Part shown: positions 7,174-16,981 of the stretch, piece after piece
Position numbering within the stretch: the stretch's first letter is position 1
Layout: each line of letters opens with the position of its first letter
NCBI GenBank assembly: GCA_031285295.1
Contig: JAITWK010000033.1
Span: 1-64,000, forward strand
DNA: 64,000 nucleotides
Direction: 5' to 3'
Source of the DNA: Deltaproteobacteria bacterium
GTDB lineage: Bacteria; Desulfobacterota; Desulfovibrionia; Desulfovibrionales; Desulfovibrionaceae
Program-made: the position numbers and the translations under genes
Notes under the pieces: model-generated
Told to the model about the DNA's origin: nothing
Databases searched by the model: none
The model's input: the letters and a program-made list of their open reading frames with translations, nothing else

Positions 7174-10100
7174 TCTGTAGCCCCCGCCGTTACGGTGATA
7201 ACCCCGGAATAATTCAGAGCCGCGTAGTCGCTGGCAACGTCAAAAAAGGCATCCTTGGCCGCCAGCCGGAAATAGTATTCGGTTCCATCGGTCAGGCCGT
7301 CCCAGGCCGTAGGCAGGGTGGCAACAGCGCGAAGCTCGGCGGTTTCTTCCGTTCCGAAGTCCGGAGTGGTTCCACGGGCCAGCACATAGCCGCTAATATC
7401 GCCTTCGGGGTAAGTGGTGAGGTCAAACACCACTCCGCCCGCCGCTGGGGTAACCGTAATATTTGCCAGCGGGATTTCAGCCGGAACAATGTCCGAAATG
7501 GAAACAGTTCCCGGTATGGATTCGCCAGTGTTGTTTTTGGAAGCGACTTCAACGCTCAAATCGCGCCACGGTCCGCCATCAGAGATGCCCTGCGCGGCGG
7601 TGTAGCTAAAGCTGATATCTGTGCCTTCATGTATTCTTTCCGGGTTCCGGTCGGCATTGGCCTCATACACCCGCACAACGTAGGAATCGGCCCCGTCCAC
7701 GGCGGGCCACTGTACGGTCAAGTTGCCGCCGGTATAGTTACCCACAAGGGCCGGAACCGGCGAATCAGGCGCGGCATCAAAGGTGTTGCCGTTAATCTGC
7801 GCCCACGGGCTTTGAGTTGCGCCCCGGAATGCGCTTATCCGCACGGCATATGCGCCGTCATCAACCGGAAGCCGGATAGCGTTGATATTGGCCCGGCCCT
7901 GATTATTCCAGGCTGCGCCATCGGTCGAAGACTCGACATAGTAGCCTTCCGCGCCCGGAACCGGCAGCCAGGTTACGGCCAGCACAAAAGCCCCGGCTTC
8001 GCCTTCCACGGTAACGCGCAAATTTTTGGGTGCTTCCAGTTTGGACGTATCCGGCAACTGTGGGCGGCTTTCCCACGGCGGCACGGGAATATCCTGATTG
8101 TAAACACGGGGATCATCATTAACCAGGCTGAAAGAGTGCTTAAACATATCCTGCGGCGTAATCTTTGTTATAATCATGCGCCGGTCAAATTCGCGCCCTT
8201 CCTGTACCGTCCAGATTGTAGGCATACGGTCATAACCCCGCGTGAACCATTCAAACGGCGATTCAAAACCCTGCATCAGTAAGGCGGCGTAGTCGGCGGC
8301 GTTAAACTGCGCAAATCCGCTGTTCATGGCTTCCAGCTTGACCGGACCCCAAGCCGAACCGTCAGGTCGGGTAAAGGCTATATAGTCGCCATCGTCAAAG
8401 TCCGGGTATTCCGGCGCTTCGGCAAACTGGACGGTCAGGGCTTGCGCATTCCAATCTTCCAGCTTGCCATAAGGTCCGTTCCTGAATCGCGGATGCTTGA
8501 CCTGCACCACATCGCCCACGTTCAGCAGCCGCCCAATGCTTTCAGATTGAAGTTCAACCCCCAGGCGGCGATAACGATTACCAGCCGCCAGACGTACCCC
8601 GTAAGCGTGGGCGTGAGCGCGGCTGGTAATCCAGATCGGGCGCTGTTGGCTCTCCTCATTCGACTCCGATTCCGGCAGCACGGCGGTAACGTCCCGCTGC
8701 TGGTATTCTGCATCCTCGTCAAAATAGGTTACGTTCACATCGTCCGGCGTGGAATCGCTGAACGTACCGAAAGTGCGCTGCAAGCTGTTGCGCACGATAT
8801 TATGTGGTGTAAAAATATGCCGTACCGGGCGATTGGACGCGTCCTGAATAAAACTCAATACGCCGGTTCCGGGGCGCGGGATAACCAGATTGGCCGCGCA
8901 AAGCTCCACCAGCAGATCCCATACCAGATAGGGGCCATCAAGCCAGGCGTCTGCCGTCCAGCCCTTTTCAGCCAGCAGCGCGTCTATGGCCCATAGCCCG
9001 TCAAGGTCTATTTGTTCATCGGAAAGCTGGCCGCCCCACGGCTCTTTGCAAATCCAGGCTACGGCAGCCGCAAAAGAGCGGGTCGGGTAAAGAGTTCCCC
9101 ACCACTTACGGGTTATCGGGTCGTAACCGCCGCTCCATTTTTTAGTGGCCGGGTCGTAAAGTGGCAGCTTGCGCGTCTGCAAAACCGTGAAGCGCTCGGA
9201 CGCGGCCTGACTCAAAACGTCGGTGGCCTTCATTTTTACAGCCACAACCGTTTGTGGATAGGAAAGAGTACCGGGCAGAATGGCGCGGACGGCTTCCCAT
9301 ACGCATTCATCTACGGCATTTTTTGCTGGAGAATCAGAGGTGCGACGGGCGCGAACCTGGTAGCGTCCGGGGGCCACTACGGTTTCTTGAGTAAGGCGCT
9401 GCGCTGACTGTTCGGCCTTGGTCAGGCTGCCTTTCCACAAAATAGCCCATTCACTTTGAGGTTCGCTTGCGTCGTTGACGTGCCGATATTCAATTTCCCA
9501 GGTAACTGTAAAATTTACCAGATTCCCGTTGTTGTTATATCGCCCAAGCCCACGCGGAAATACGATATCAACCAGAATGCGGTCAGTGATCGTGCCGGGG
9601 CTGTTTACCGGGTGCGGCCCTACCCAATCATGTTTATCATCGTTTGGCGCGTAAAGTATTTGCCCGGCCACCCCCGGCGCGGTTTCCACGTTGTCGGGAA
9701 AAAGCGTTACCTTGCCGCCCGGCTCGACAATTTCAACCTCAACGGCGTCACCAAAGGGGTTATCCGGTATAATCGCGCCATTTTCCCAAAACTTAGTCCC
9801 ACCCTGCGCCATGTAGTGCTGTTCATAAAGCCCGCGCCCCAGGCCAAACACCTGATAAAGAAAAAAGTCGTTATTGATATATTGCTGCCAAGGCGCGGCC
9901 ACTACATCAGGCAAAACCAGCATTTTTCCGAACATTTCCGGTTCCGGCTGATTCAATCGCGCCTGATTGGTTGAGGAATTAAGACTATAGGTTGGGCTGG
10001 CAGCGGAGTTTGACAAAGCGCCCTGTTGACCCTGTGACACATCGGGGGCCATTGCCTGCCCTAACATGCCAATCCCAACAGAGGCGACCACATAAAAAGC

Positions 10101-10424
10101 TGTCATCGCCCAATAACCCCACATTAAGGGGTTCCACCACATAAAAATTGTGAGAACAGCCATCAATATAGTTGTAACAGGATTGCTTCCGCCTTCACCG
10201 CCCCCACCCGGCAAAACCACAAAAACCAGAACAGCCTTACCGGAAAGAGCTATGCTGTCCCATTCTTCGCGCAAGCGCGGCTGTCCTTCATAAAGGCAGA
10301 TTGTCGGCATGGGAAAATTGCCGGTTTCCGGGTACTGCGCCAGCATAAAAGCGTTTGGCGTTGTCCCTTCGGCAACTTCGTAGGTTTTCGGGTTTTCCCC
10401 GTGCATAACAACTACACGCGGCAT
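7170..10424 (-). CDS. Tail tip attachment protein (lambda gpJ-like)
   Basis: 1084 residues, similar in size to lambda J (1132). The N-terminus (MPRVVVMHGENPKTYEVAEG) is followed by a hydrophobic stretch at about 80-125 (VTTILMAVLTIFMWWNPLMW), the usual gpJ/TipA hub domains (for example KWSGGYDPITRKWWGTLYP, FGTFSDSTPDDVNVTYFDE), and fibronectin type III-like repeats from about residue 800. It should sit at the tail tip, contact the receptor and trigger DNA release. It is encoded directly after the NlpC/P60 tail protein, as in lambda (K-I-J order). Confidence 0.9.
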   Translation of the reverse strand: MPRVVVMHGENPKTYEVAEGTTPNAFMLAQYPETGNFPMPTICLYEGQPRLREEWDSIALSGKAVLVFVVLPGGGGEGGSNPVTTILMAVLTIFMWWNPLMWGYWAMTAFYVVASVGIGMLGQAMAPDVSQGQQGALSNSAASPTYSLNSSTNQARLNQPEPEMFGKMLVLPDVVAAPWQQYINNDFFLYQVFGLGRGLYEQHYMAQGGTKFWENGAIIPDNPFGDAVEVEIVEPGGKVTLFPDNVETAPGVAGQILYAPNDDKHDWVGPHPVNSPGTITDRILVDIVFPRGLGRYNNNGNLVNFTVTWEIEYRHVNDASEPQSEWAILWKGSLTKAEQSAQRLTQETVVAPGRYQVRARRTSDSPAKNAVDECVWEAVRAILPGTLSYPQTVVAVKMKATDVLSQAASERFTVLQTRKLPLYDPATKKWSGGYDPITRKWWGTLYPTRSFAAAVAWICKEPWGGQLSDEQIDLDGLWAIDALLAEKGWTADAWLDGPYLVWDLLVELCAANLVIPRPGTGVLSFIQDASNRPVRHIFTPHNIVRNSLQRTFGTFSDSTPDDVNVTYFDEDAEYQQRDVTAVLPESESNEESQQRPIWITSRAHAHAYGVRLAAGNRYRRLGVELQSESIGRLLNVGDVVQVKHPRFRNGPYGKLEDWNAQALTVQFAEAPEYPDFDDGDYIAFTRPDGSAWGPVKLEAMNSGFAQFNAADYAALLMQGFESPFEWFTRGYDRMPTIWTVQEGREFDRRMIITKITPQDMFKHSFSLVNDDPRVYNQDIPVPPWESRPQLPDTSKLEAPKNLRVTVEGEAGAFVLAVTWLPVPGAEGYYVESSTDGAAWNNQGRANINAIRLPVDDGAYAVRISAFRGATQSPWAQINGNTFDAAPDSPVPALVGNYTGGNLTVQWPAVDGADSYVVRVYEANADRNPERIHEGTDISFSYTAAQGISDGGPWRDLSVEVASKNNTGESIPGTVSISDIVPAEIPLANITVTPAAGGVVFDLTTYPEGDISGYVLARGTTPDFGTEETAELRAVATLPTAWDGLTDGTEYYFRLAAKDAFFDVASDYAALNYSGVITVTAGATE

Positions 10425-10849
10425 TGCTTCGTCCTTTCGTTGGCATCTTTATGCCGGAACCACTCCAGACGCCGGAACCCGGCCCCATTAAGCTCTGCCG
10501 TGGTGTCACAGACTACGCCAATCCCTTGCTGACAATGCATAACCATCACGCCAAGCGGCCCCGGCACAGCAAGGCCCACATGGTCAAAACGCTTGCAGCG
10601 GGCCAGAAATGCAATGTCAAAGGGCTGTATTTTGTCGTCCGCCGCTACCGGCTCCAGGCCGTACATTTCCGGCTGATTCAGGTTATCTACGCACTCGCGC
10701 AGCACTCCGGCGTCCGCATAGACCGGCAACATTTCAATGCCCAAATGCTCTTTCATCAGGTAGCGCACCAGTTCACCACAGGTGAAAGACTGCGGCGGGT
10801 TCGGTACGCGCTCCCAAGGTCGGCCAAGAAGGGATTCCCACCAGTACAT
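10412..10849 (-). CDS. NlpC/P60-type tail assembly peptidase (gpK-like)
   Basis: 145 residues from ATG 10849, chosen for the strong GGGGAGG upstream; a longer open frame to 11233 is only a shadow of the DUF1833 gene. The Cys of SFTCGELVRYLMKEHLG and the His of KRFDHVGLAVPG match the catalytic Cys and His of the NlpC/P60 fold. Such proteins cut peptidoglycan stems or assist tip assembly. It overlaps the gpJ start by 13 bp. Confidence 0.8.
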   Translation of the reverse strand: MYWWESLLGRPWERVPNPPQSFTCGELVRYLMKEHLGIEMLPVYADAGVLRECVDNLNQPEMYGLEPVAADDKIQPFDIAFLARCKRFDHVGLAVPGPLGVMVMHCQQGIGVVCDTTAELNGAGFRRLEWFRHKDANERTKQCRV

Positions 10850-10850
10850 A

Positions 10851-11399
10851 TTACCTCCCCGCCACCAGGCCGGGGTAATCTTTAGCCAGATACAGCTTCC
10901 CGAACTTTTTGAACATCCAGTCCAGCACCGCGCCGTCCATGACAATGGCCTGCCCTTCCTGACGCGGTGAATGCAGCTTGATGCTGTGATAAACCGAGTC
11001 CGGACCGTCCTCTGACGATTCAAAGCCCTTGCGATACACCCGGTAAATGGCCGTAATGGTTCCGCCATGCAGAGCCGCATTTTCAAGGTATTCGTCAAAA
11101 CGATCCCCGATGTTATCAATCTTGATGGTAAACTGGCCGGGGCTTTCGGTATCTTTTTCCGGCAAGGTGATTTCAAAGGGCAGCCCGATAAAATCAACCA
11201 CCTGACCGGGATTGTAGGGCGCGTTATCCTCAAGCTGACAGTGAAAAACCTCCGGCTCCGGCCCGGTTACTGACCAGCGGCAAACCCGCGCCGGTTCGGT
11301 AAAAGAACGGTGATTCACTTCCAGAGTATGCAGCAGGATGGTATTCTGCGGCGCGGAGGCATAAGCTTCGGCCAAAGCCGCTTTCATTTTATCGTCCAT
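10851..11399 (-). CDS. DUF1833 tail protein
   Basis: 182 residues. PGQVVDFIGLPFEITLPEKD and GQFTIKIDNIGDRFDEYLEN match the DUF1833 pattern (DUF1833 proteins sit between tape measure and NlpC genes in siphophages, filling the lambda M/L position). It probably forms part of the distal tail or tip complex. It is followed immediately by the NlpC gene, whose Shine-Dalgarno overlaps its stop. Confidence 0.8.
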   Translation of the reverse strand: MDDKMKAALAEAYASAPQNTILLHTLEVNHRSFTEPARVCRWSVTGPEPEVFHCQLEDNAPYNPGQVVDFIGLPFEITLPEKDTESPGQFTIKIDNIGDRFDEYLENAALHGGTITAIYRVYRKGFESSEDGPDSVYHSIKLHSPRQEGQAIVMDGAVLDWMFKKFGKLYLAKDYPGLVAGR

Positions 11400-11403
11400 A
11401 TAT

Positions 11404-14400
11404 TTACCTGTGGTAGGCTGAATTGGCCCGGTTCATGCCGTAGGCCTTGTTGATGGCTTTACCCACCGGCCCGCGCCCGGTTGTAATGTCCCCAGCTATG
11501 GCCTCGGATATTGGCTTGATGAATATCTCAAGCCCCGGCCTGCCGCTGGCGTCCATTGTTTGCCGGGTTTCCACTTCGGCCTGGGCGTTGTTTTCAATAT
11601 TCACGAACATCTGGACGTTGGGCGCGGGGGCGGCAAGCGCGGCTTTAACGCCAAGGTCGCCGCCGCTCATGCGGGAAAGGGGGATAATCGCCTCACCGGG
11701 GGAGCCGGGCTTTTCGCCCATGACGCCAAGATTGCCAAAGGCCGCGCCACGAGCAAAAGCAAACGCCGTGGGGCTGGTGACTATGCTGTTGCGGTAGGCG
11801 TCAAGGCCGGAACTGCCGGGGAAAATATCCCCTTTTGCTTTGGGTAAAAGAGAGGGAACCTGACTCATGGCCCCGGAAAAAGCGCTGCCTATCATCCCGA
11901 ACAGGCCGCCCATGCCGCCACCGCCGCCGCCCTGTTCTCCAAACAGCGCCATGCGCATTTGCATTCTTATAAAATCAGAAATCACCTGATTGGCTAAATC
12001 CGAAAAGGTTCTGCCCAAGTCTTTAAAAGCTTCGGATGCACTTTTTTGTCCGGTCCCGATGCTTGAAAAGAAATCCGCAAAGGCGTCAGAGGATGAACCG
12101 ATTGCGTCCGGCAAAGTTTTTTCGTAAAAATCGATGTAGCCTTGCTGTGCGCTGTTGGAGAGGTTTTTCATGCCGGTTTCAAACATGCCGCCAATATCAA
12201 GATCTGCGCGGGCCTGGGCTACGCGCTCCCGTTCCCTCAAGGCATCTTTTTCAGCCCCCGAAGCCCTTTCTTGCTGAATCCTAAGTAGCTTTGCCTCAAG
12301 CCGGTATTGTTCGCGCAGATTGCCTATCAAACCTTCGTAGTCCATTCCGGCTTGTAGTTCGCGCTCGGTGTCGGCGCGTTTAGCCAGAACGATCTCAAGC
12401 TGCTTCTGGATTTCAAGCTCTTCCATCTCAAGGCGTAGTTTTTCACGGGTAGCCGTAATATTGGCTAAGGTTTCAGCATCAAGCTTGCCATCTTTGGCCC
12501 AGCGCCGTGCGTCCTCGTCAAGTTTCCGCTGTTGTTCGGCAACGCGGTTGCGCTGTGCTTCAAACTGACGCTCGATTTTAAGGAAAGTCGCCTCAAGCGT
12601 TTCACCGCTTAATTCAGACTGTAATTCAGCGGTGCGCATGGTCAGGCCTGTCAAAGCGTCATCGGCCTCCTTGAGCACTTCGGCTGTCTGGTAGGCCACA
12701 CGCTCAAGGCTTTCCAGCCCCTTATCCCCGCTGCCGCCCTTGCCTTCAAAGTCAGCAAGGTCTTTTCTGGCTTTGGTAAGTACGGCAAGCGCCCTTGTCG
12801 CTTCATCGGTCGATTTCAGGCGTTCATAGTTGGCGGCGGAAACAGCAACAGCAGCTTCAAGTTCGGCTTTTTTGGCCTGCTCGGTTTCCGCATAAAGCTT
12901 ATTGGTTTCAGCAATGGCTTTTTGCCGGGCGGCTTCTTCCGCCTTTTGCGCGGCAATTTGGGGATTATCAGGCTTCTTTTCTTCGCTGAATCCAAACAAG
13001 CCCTTCATGTTTTGCAGTGCTTCGCGGTAGGTAATCATGCGCTGTTGTGCAAATTCAATCCCGGCGGCAATATCCATCACCTTGTCATAAGCGGCTTGCG
13101 CGTCCTTATCGCCAAGCTGAACCAGCGCGGCAGAGGCTTTTTCCTTAAATTGATCAAGGGTAAGCTGCCCGTGCCGGAACTGTTCCAGCAGGTCGTTAAA
13201 CTCATTTTTTATCTTGCCGGATTGTTCGGCCAAGCCGCCCTTAAACAGCCATGCAGATTGTTGCCTGTCCGCTTCCTGATACATGGCCTCAAGCTCAAGC
13301 CGGGCCTTGACCATGGCCGCGTCAAGCTCGGCCTTGGAAAGTTTTTCAACGCTTTCCTTGAGCGCTTTTAGTGAATCGGCGGCAGCTTCCCCGCCCTTTT
13401 TCATGGCCGCTATTTCGTCATTGTACTTGGACATGACTTTTTGGCCTTCGGTCTGGGCGGTAGCCATCTCATAAAGAATGGCTATCCCGGCCCCGATTGC
13501 CAGAGGCCAAATGCCGGATAAAGCGGTCATGGCTGTTTTGAGCAGGCCAAATTGTTTTATCGAACCTTGGAGTAAGGTTTTTTGATGCCCCAAAGATCCG
13601 CTTGTGACGCTAAGTACGCCTTTATAAATAATGTACGCCTCAATCAGCGTATCCAGGTTGGAGATTATGGTCTTTATCGCCGCCCCAATCTGTTGCATTC
13701 CCTCTTTATGATCTCGGTAAAATTCACCCAGTTCCCGAAGCCCGCTTTTCAGTCCTTCAACCGCCGCCAGCAGCCCGTCACCCAGCGCATCGGCAATATC
13801 CTGCGAAAGCTCCAGCAAAGGCCGCATTTGTTCGTTAAGGACGAAAACAGCTTTTCCGGTCTCGTCAAATTCAATGGAATAAAAAGCCAGCGACAGATTT
13901 TTCATGGCCTGTGTGGTCTTATCAAACATGCCGGTAGTGGCTTCCCCGGCAAAGGCTTGCAGGGAACCGATCATATCCTGCTTGACGTTACGGAACGATT
14001 CAGCGGCAGCCTTGGCCCCAAGGTTGAATTTCCCCAAAGCCTCGCCCATTTTCTCAAACAAAACACCCTGTTCGCGCCATAATTTCACGTCTGCCGCTGA
14101 TATATTTAATGTCCTGGCAATCTGCGAGTTGGTGAAATCGCGCCCGGTCATCCAGCGGGCCATTTCCCGGTCAAGCCCGTTCAAGTCCGCGCCTAACGCG
14201 CTCATGGCGTTGGACATGGTACTGACAAGTCCAAGCGTTTCTTCCCAGGATTTATTCATGCCCGCAGCCGGGGCCAGCGAAGTTTGCAGGGCTGACAAAA
14301 GCTGTTCATAGCTGGCAGCCGCCCGCATGGTGGCCGCATCAACGGACTTAGCCACATCCTTTGAAATGGACATAGCCGCGTTGAACTTTTCCTGCCCGTC

Positions 14401-14724
14401 CAGCAAGCGGCCTTGCGAATCTTCGATTTTTTGCGTTTGAGTCAGAACGGAGGCTATCCCGATTTGCGCGGATTGCAACATTTCGTTGTAGCCAAAGCCC
14501 GCGTTAATGGCAGACATGGCCCCGCGAAGCGATATATACGCGCCTATGACGTTCCGGGCTGTCCGGGCCAGATTATTCAGGGAGCGTTCAACGGAAGTGG
14601 AGGCTTTTACGCCTGTGCGCTGCATACCGTCCATCGAATTGCCAACGCCATTGATCGCGTAGATAGCTTTACCGGCTCCGTCCTGGACTCCGGTAGGATC
14701 AAGCGTGGCGTAAAAGACGGGCAT
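11404..14724 (-). CDS. Tail tape measure protein
   Basis: 1106 residues, the longest gene in the window. The N-terminal 330 residues contain the usual tape-measure core (SMDGMQRTGVKASTSVERSL, ALQTSLAPAAG, MARWMTGRDFTNSQIARTL). A hydrophobic segment around 395-415 (GIWPLAIGAGIAILYEM) follows, then long Glu/Lys/Ala-rich coiled coil (450-870) and a Gly-rich C-terminus. The length predicts a tail of roughly 160 nm by the usual 1.5 Å per residue rule. Unlike in lambda, it is separated from the G/GT chaperone genes by 5 kb of unrelated cargo. Confidence 0.92.
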   Translation of the reverse strand: MPVFYATLDPTGVQDGAGKAIYAINGVGNSMDGMQRTGVKASTSVERSLNNLARTARNVIGAYISLRGAMSAINAGFGYNEMLQSAQIGIASVLTQTQKIEDSQGRLLDGQEKFNAAMSISKDVAKSVDAATMRAAASYEQLLSALQTSLAPAAGMNKSWEETLGLVSTMSNAMSALGADLNGLDREMARWMTGRDFTNSQIARTLNISAADVKLWREQGVLFEKMGEALGKFNLGAKAAAESFRNVKQDMIGSLQAFAGEATTGMFDKTTQAMKNLSLAFYSIEFDETGKAVFVLNEQMRPLLELSQDIADALGDGLLAAVEGLKSGLRELGEFYRDHKEGMQQIGAAIKTIISNLDTLIEAYIIYKGVLSVTSGSLGHQKTLLQGSIKQFGLLKTAMTALSGIWPLAIGAGIAILYEMATAQTEGQKVMSKYNDEIAAMKKGGEAAADSLKALKESVEKLSKAELDAAMVKARLELEAMYQEADRQQSAWLFKGGLAEQSGKIKNEFNDLLEQFRHGQLTLDQFKEKASAALVQLGDKDAQAAYDKVMDIAAGIEFAQQRMITYREALQNMKGLFGFSEEKKPDNPQIAAQKAEEAARQKAIAETNKLYAETEQAKKAELEAAVAVSAANYERLKSTDEATRALAVLTKARKDLADFEGKGGSGDKGLESLERVAYQTAEVLKEADDALTGLTMRTAELQSELSGETLEATFLKIERQFEAQRNRVAEQQRKLDEDARRWAKDGKLDAETLANITATREKLRLEMEELEIQKQLEIVLAKRADTERELQAGMDYEGLIGNLREQYRLEAKLLRIQQERASGAEKDALRERERVAQARADLDIGGMFETGMKNLSNSAQQGYIDFYEKTLPDAIGSSSDAFADFFSSIGTGQKSASEAFKDLGRTFSDLANQVISDFIRMQMRMALFGEQGGGGGGMGGLFGMIGSAFSGAMSQVPSLLPKAKGDIFPGSSGLDAYRNSIVTSPTAFAFARGAAFGNLGVMGEKPGSPGEAIIPLSRMSGGDLGVKAALAAPAPNVQMFVNIENNAQAEVETRQTMDASGRPGLEIFIKPISEAIAGDITTGRGPVGKAINKAYGMNRANSAYHR

Positions 14725-14739
14725 AAAATCTCCGGAAGG

Positions 14740-14767
14740 TTTGACAGTTATCGCGTCAAACTATACA
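14740..14767 (+). promoter_or_regulatory. Possible promoter and operator dyad for the cargo genes
   Basis: TTGACA (14741-14746) is followed after 15 nt by TATACA (14762-14767). The spacer contains the dyad TTTGAC...GTCAAA (14740-14760), which may be a repressor site. It points right toward the lipoprotein gene. Spacing is short, so this is tentative. Confidence 0.4.
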
Positions 14768-14836
14768 TGGAGATAGATTGCAGAGTTATAGGCCGATTAC
14801 TTTGTGAGGGTAAACCAAGAGGGAGGCGGGGATTTT

Positions 14837-15343
14837 ATGCGAAAACTTATGCTGATTCTGGCGGCGGCTTGCCTGATAGTGGCTGCTGGCTGCGCCCCGA
14901 ACGCGCCAAGCAGGGCAGACTACGTTTACGGGCAGCCGGAGCATCCTATCGTAGCGGATTCCGAAACAGGCTTGATCTACTTCATGCGGGAAAGCGCATT
15001 CCACGGGTCAGGCGGGGGCTATTTCATTTTTGAGGACGACCAAAAAATAGGGGTGTTACACTCCGGGACGTATTTTATTCATAAGACCACACCCGGCAAA
15101 CATGTTTACTGGGCTGAAACCGAAACAAGGGTCAGCATGGTGCTGAATATCCAGCCAGAACAAACATACTATGTTGAAGTCGGCCTGGGCGCGGGCATCT
15201 GGCTTCTACGCCCGGAATTTCATGAGATAACCGCTCCATTAGCCAACAAGCTCTTGCCGGATCTAAAATACATCCGTTTGAGTACAGAGGCAGAGGCGGC
15301 GGCAATACGGGAAGGGAAGAAAAAAGAAAGCCAGAGGCAGTAA
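14837..15343 (+). CDS. DUF2846-like lipoprotein (moron)
   Basis: 168 residues from ATG 14837, chosen because it gives a clean lipoprotein signal: MRKLMLILAAACLIVAAGC with Cys at position 19, and a GGAGG upstream. The mature part (ETGLIYFMRESAFHGSGGGY... KTTPGKHVYWAETETR... QTYYVEVGLGAG) follows the DUF2846 pattern, a small beta-rich domain of cell-envelope lipoproteins. It is transcribed against the tail operon, so it is likely expressed from the prophage and may alter the host surface (for example superinfection exclusion). Confidence 0.75.
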   Translation: MRKLMLILAAACLIVAAGCAPNAPSRADYVYGQPEHPIVADSETGLIYFMRESAFHGSGGGYFIFEDDQKIGVLHSGTYFIHKTTPGKHVYWAETETRVSMVLNIQPEQTYYVEVGLGAGIWLLRPEFHEITAPLANKLLPDLKYIRLSTEAEAAAIREGKKKESQRQ

Positions 15344-15364
15344 CCAGCAAAAAGGATCTCCAAC

Positions 15365-15826
15365 ATGCGAACAAAAATAATTCTGTTGTGCTTTGCGGCA
15401 ATGTTGATGTTCACCGGAACGGCGTTTGCTATCGAGCCAGATCCATTTCTTGGTGGTCAAATAAAGTTTGGTGGCGACCGCGTTGAATCATTCGCAAAAT
15501 TGAGAAAGAAGTTCACCCCTGTCGGCGGTGATAATGTTTTTGTTCATTTGGAATCCAAACATTTCAACCGCAACAGTCGCCTGTCATATCGCTATATGAA
15601 CAATGACCAGCTTGATAGTGTCCTTTTGTTTATATTTCCCAATTCACGATACGACGCCCATAACCTTTTTATTGAAATAACCCGACAGCTTGATACTGAA
15701 TACGGTAAGGGCGAAAACAGTTCTGACGGCCAGCTTAGAACTTATTCCCCCGGCGGCATGAAAATTACCTTGGGGCAACGGTATGACCAAGATGAAAGTG
15801 TCATAATCATGTTCTCCCCGAAATAA
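15365..15826 (+). CDS. Secreted protein of unknown function (moron)
   Basis: 153 residues with a signal peptide MRTKIILLCFAAMLMFTGTA and a likely cleavage after AFA. The mature domain contains FGGDRVESFAKLRKKF and HLESKHFNRNSRLSYRYMNN; I recognise no family. It follows the lipoprotein gene by 21 bp and probably shares its transcript. Confidence 0.6.
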   Translation: MRTKIILLCFAAMLMFTGTAFAIEPDPFLGGQIKFGGDRVESFAKLRKKFTPVGGDNVFVHLESKHFNRNSRLSYRYMNNDQLDSVLLFIFPNSRYDAHNLFIEITRQLDTEYGKGENSSDGQLRTYSPGGMKITLGQRYDQDESVIIMFSPK

Positions 15827-15851
15827 TAGACTTTTCAGAGGAATCAAAAAA

Positions 15852-16933
15852 ATGGACGCTGAAACTATCCGCAATCTCATTCTACGCGCAAAACAATACG
15901 CTGGCCGAAACTTAAACGAAGCACAAACAAAAACTGCATTGGTTCAGCTGTAGTAGTTCAGCCTTTTATTTCTGCGCTTGGGTATGACGTTTCCAACCCG
16001 TTTGAAGTATCCGCAGAATTTACAGCGGATCAAGGAACGAAGCGCGGCGAAAAAATAGACTACGCAATCTTGCGCAATGATACGCCCATTATTCTGATTG
16101 AATGTAAGCCGCTTGGTGACCCTCTCGACAGTGGGAAATGTTCTCAACTGCGCCGCTATTTTCAGGCCGTTCCTGATGCAAAAATCGGCATTCTGACCAA
16201 CGGTACTCGTTTCATATTTTTTTCTGATTTAAACAGAGAAAACATCATGGATGACAATCCATTCATGGAAATTGATTTACTGGCTTTCAATGAGCAACTT
16301 TTGCCGGAATTGCAACGGTTAAGCAAAGAATCATTTGATATTGGCGGCATCTTGAGAGCCGCTGATTATCTTCAATGTTTCAGCAATTTCATGCGCGTAC
16401 TTTCGGCAGAAATTGAAAATCCAAGCGATGATTTTGTCCGCTTTTTTACAGCAAAGATTTACCCTGGCAGAATAACAAATAAGGCGCTTGAATTTTTCTC
16501 CCCGGTCTTCCGGCAAGTCATAGACGGCTACATTGAAGAACGAATAAATCAACGACTCGAAGAGTCCAAGAAATCCCCAAAAGCACTCAACATTGAATCA
16601 AAAAAAGAAAGCAGAATTACAACCACAAATACGGAAATGTGGGGGCTGGTCATTGTCCGCACCCTCATGCATCAGGTTATTGAAGCTTGGCGCATTCGTA
16701 TGCGTGATGCAAAAAGCTATTGCGCCATCAATCTTGACGACAACAACCGAAAAACAATCTGCCGGTTTTATAATTTTTGCGAATGGGATTGGGGTGATCC
16801 TAATATTGGTGAAAACGCCCATGTCGTTATCTTCAACGGCAAACCGGGCGGGGAAAGATTTGACGTGAAAGTGGTTGACGATCTGTACCCACTGAAAGAA
16901 CATTTTGTTGCGGCGATAAAAATTTTAGCGTGA
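15852..16933 (+). pseudogene. HsdR N-terminal-like nuclease gene broken by a 14-bp insertion
   Basis: The frame starts at ATG 15852 (MDAETIRNLILRAKQYAGR...TKTALVQ, AGAGGA upstream) and meets TAG at 15951. The correct frame resumes directly: VQPFISALGYDVSNPFEVSAEF and KIDYAILRNDTPIILIECK, the D...E-x-K pattern of type I restriction HsdR N-terminal nucleases. GTTCAG occurs at 15942 and again at 15956, exactly 14 bp apart; removing 14 bp restores TALVQPFI. The original product would be about 355 residues. It is therefore disrupted now, by a small duplication-plus-filler event. A nuclease cargo gene, perhaps anti-phage. Confidence 0.75.
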
Positions 16934-16945
16934 TCCAAAATAATC

Positions 16946-16975
16946 TTGAACCGTATAGGTGCTATCAGCTATAAT
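16946..16975 (+). promoter_or_regulatory. Sigma-70 promoter abutting the start codon
   Basis: TTGAAC (16946-16951), 18-nt spacer, TATAAT (16970-16975). Transcription would begin at or next to the ATG at 16982, giving a leaderless mRNA. Confidence 0.6.
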
Positions 16976-16981
16976 ACACCC

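Noticed and set aside
10850..11233. N-terminal extension of the NlpC/P60 gene
   Set aside because: It is an off-frame shadow of the DUF1833 gene; the strong GGGGAGG and ATG at 10849 give the real start.
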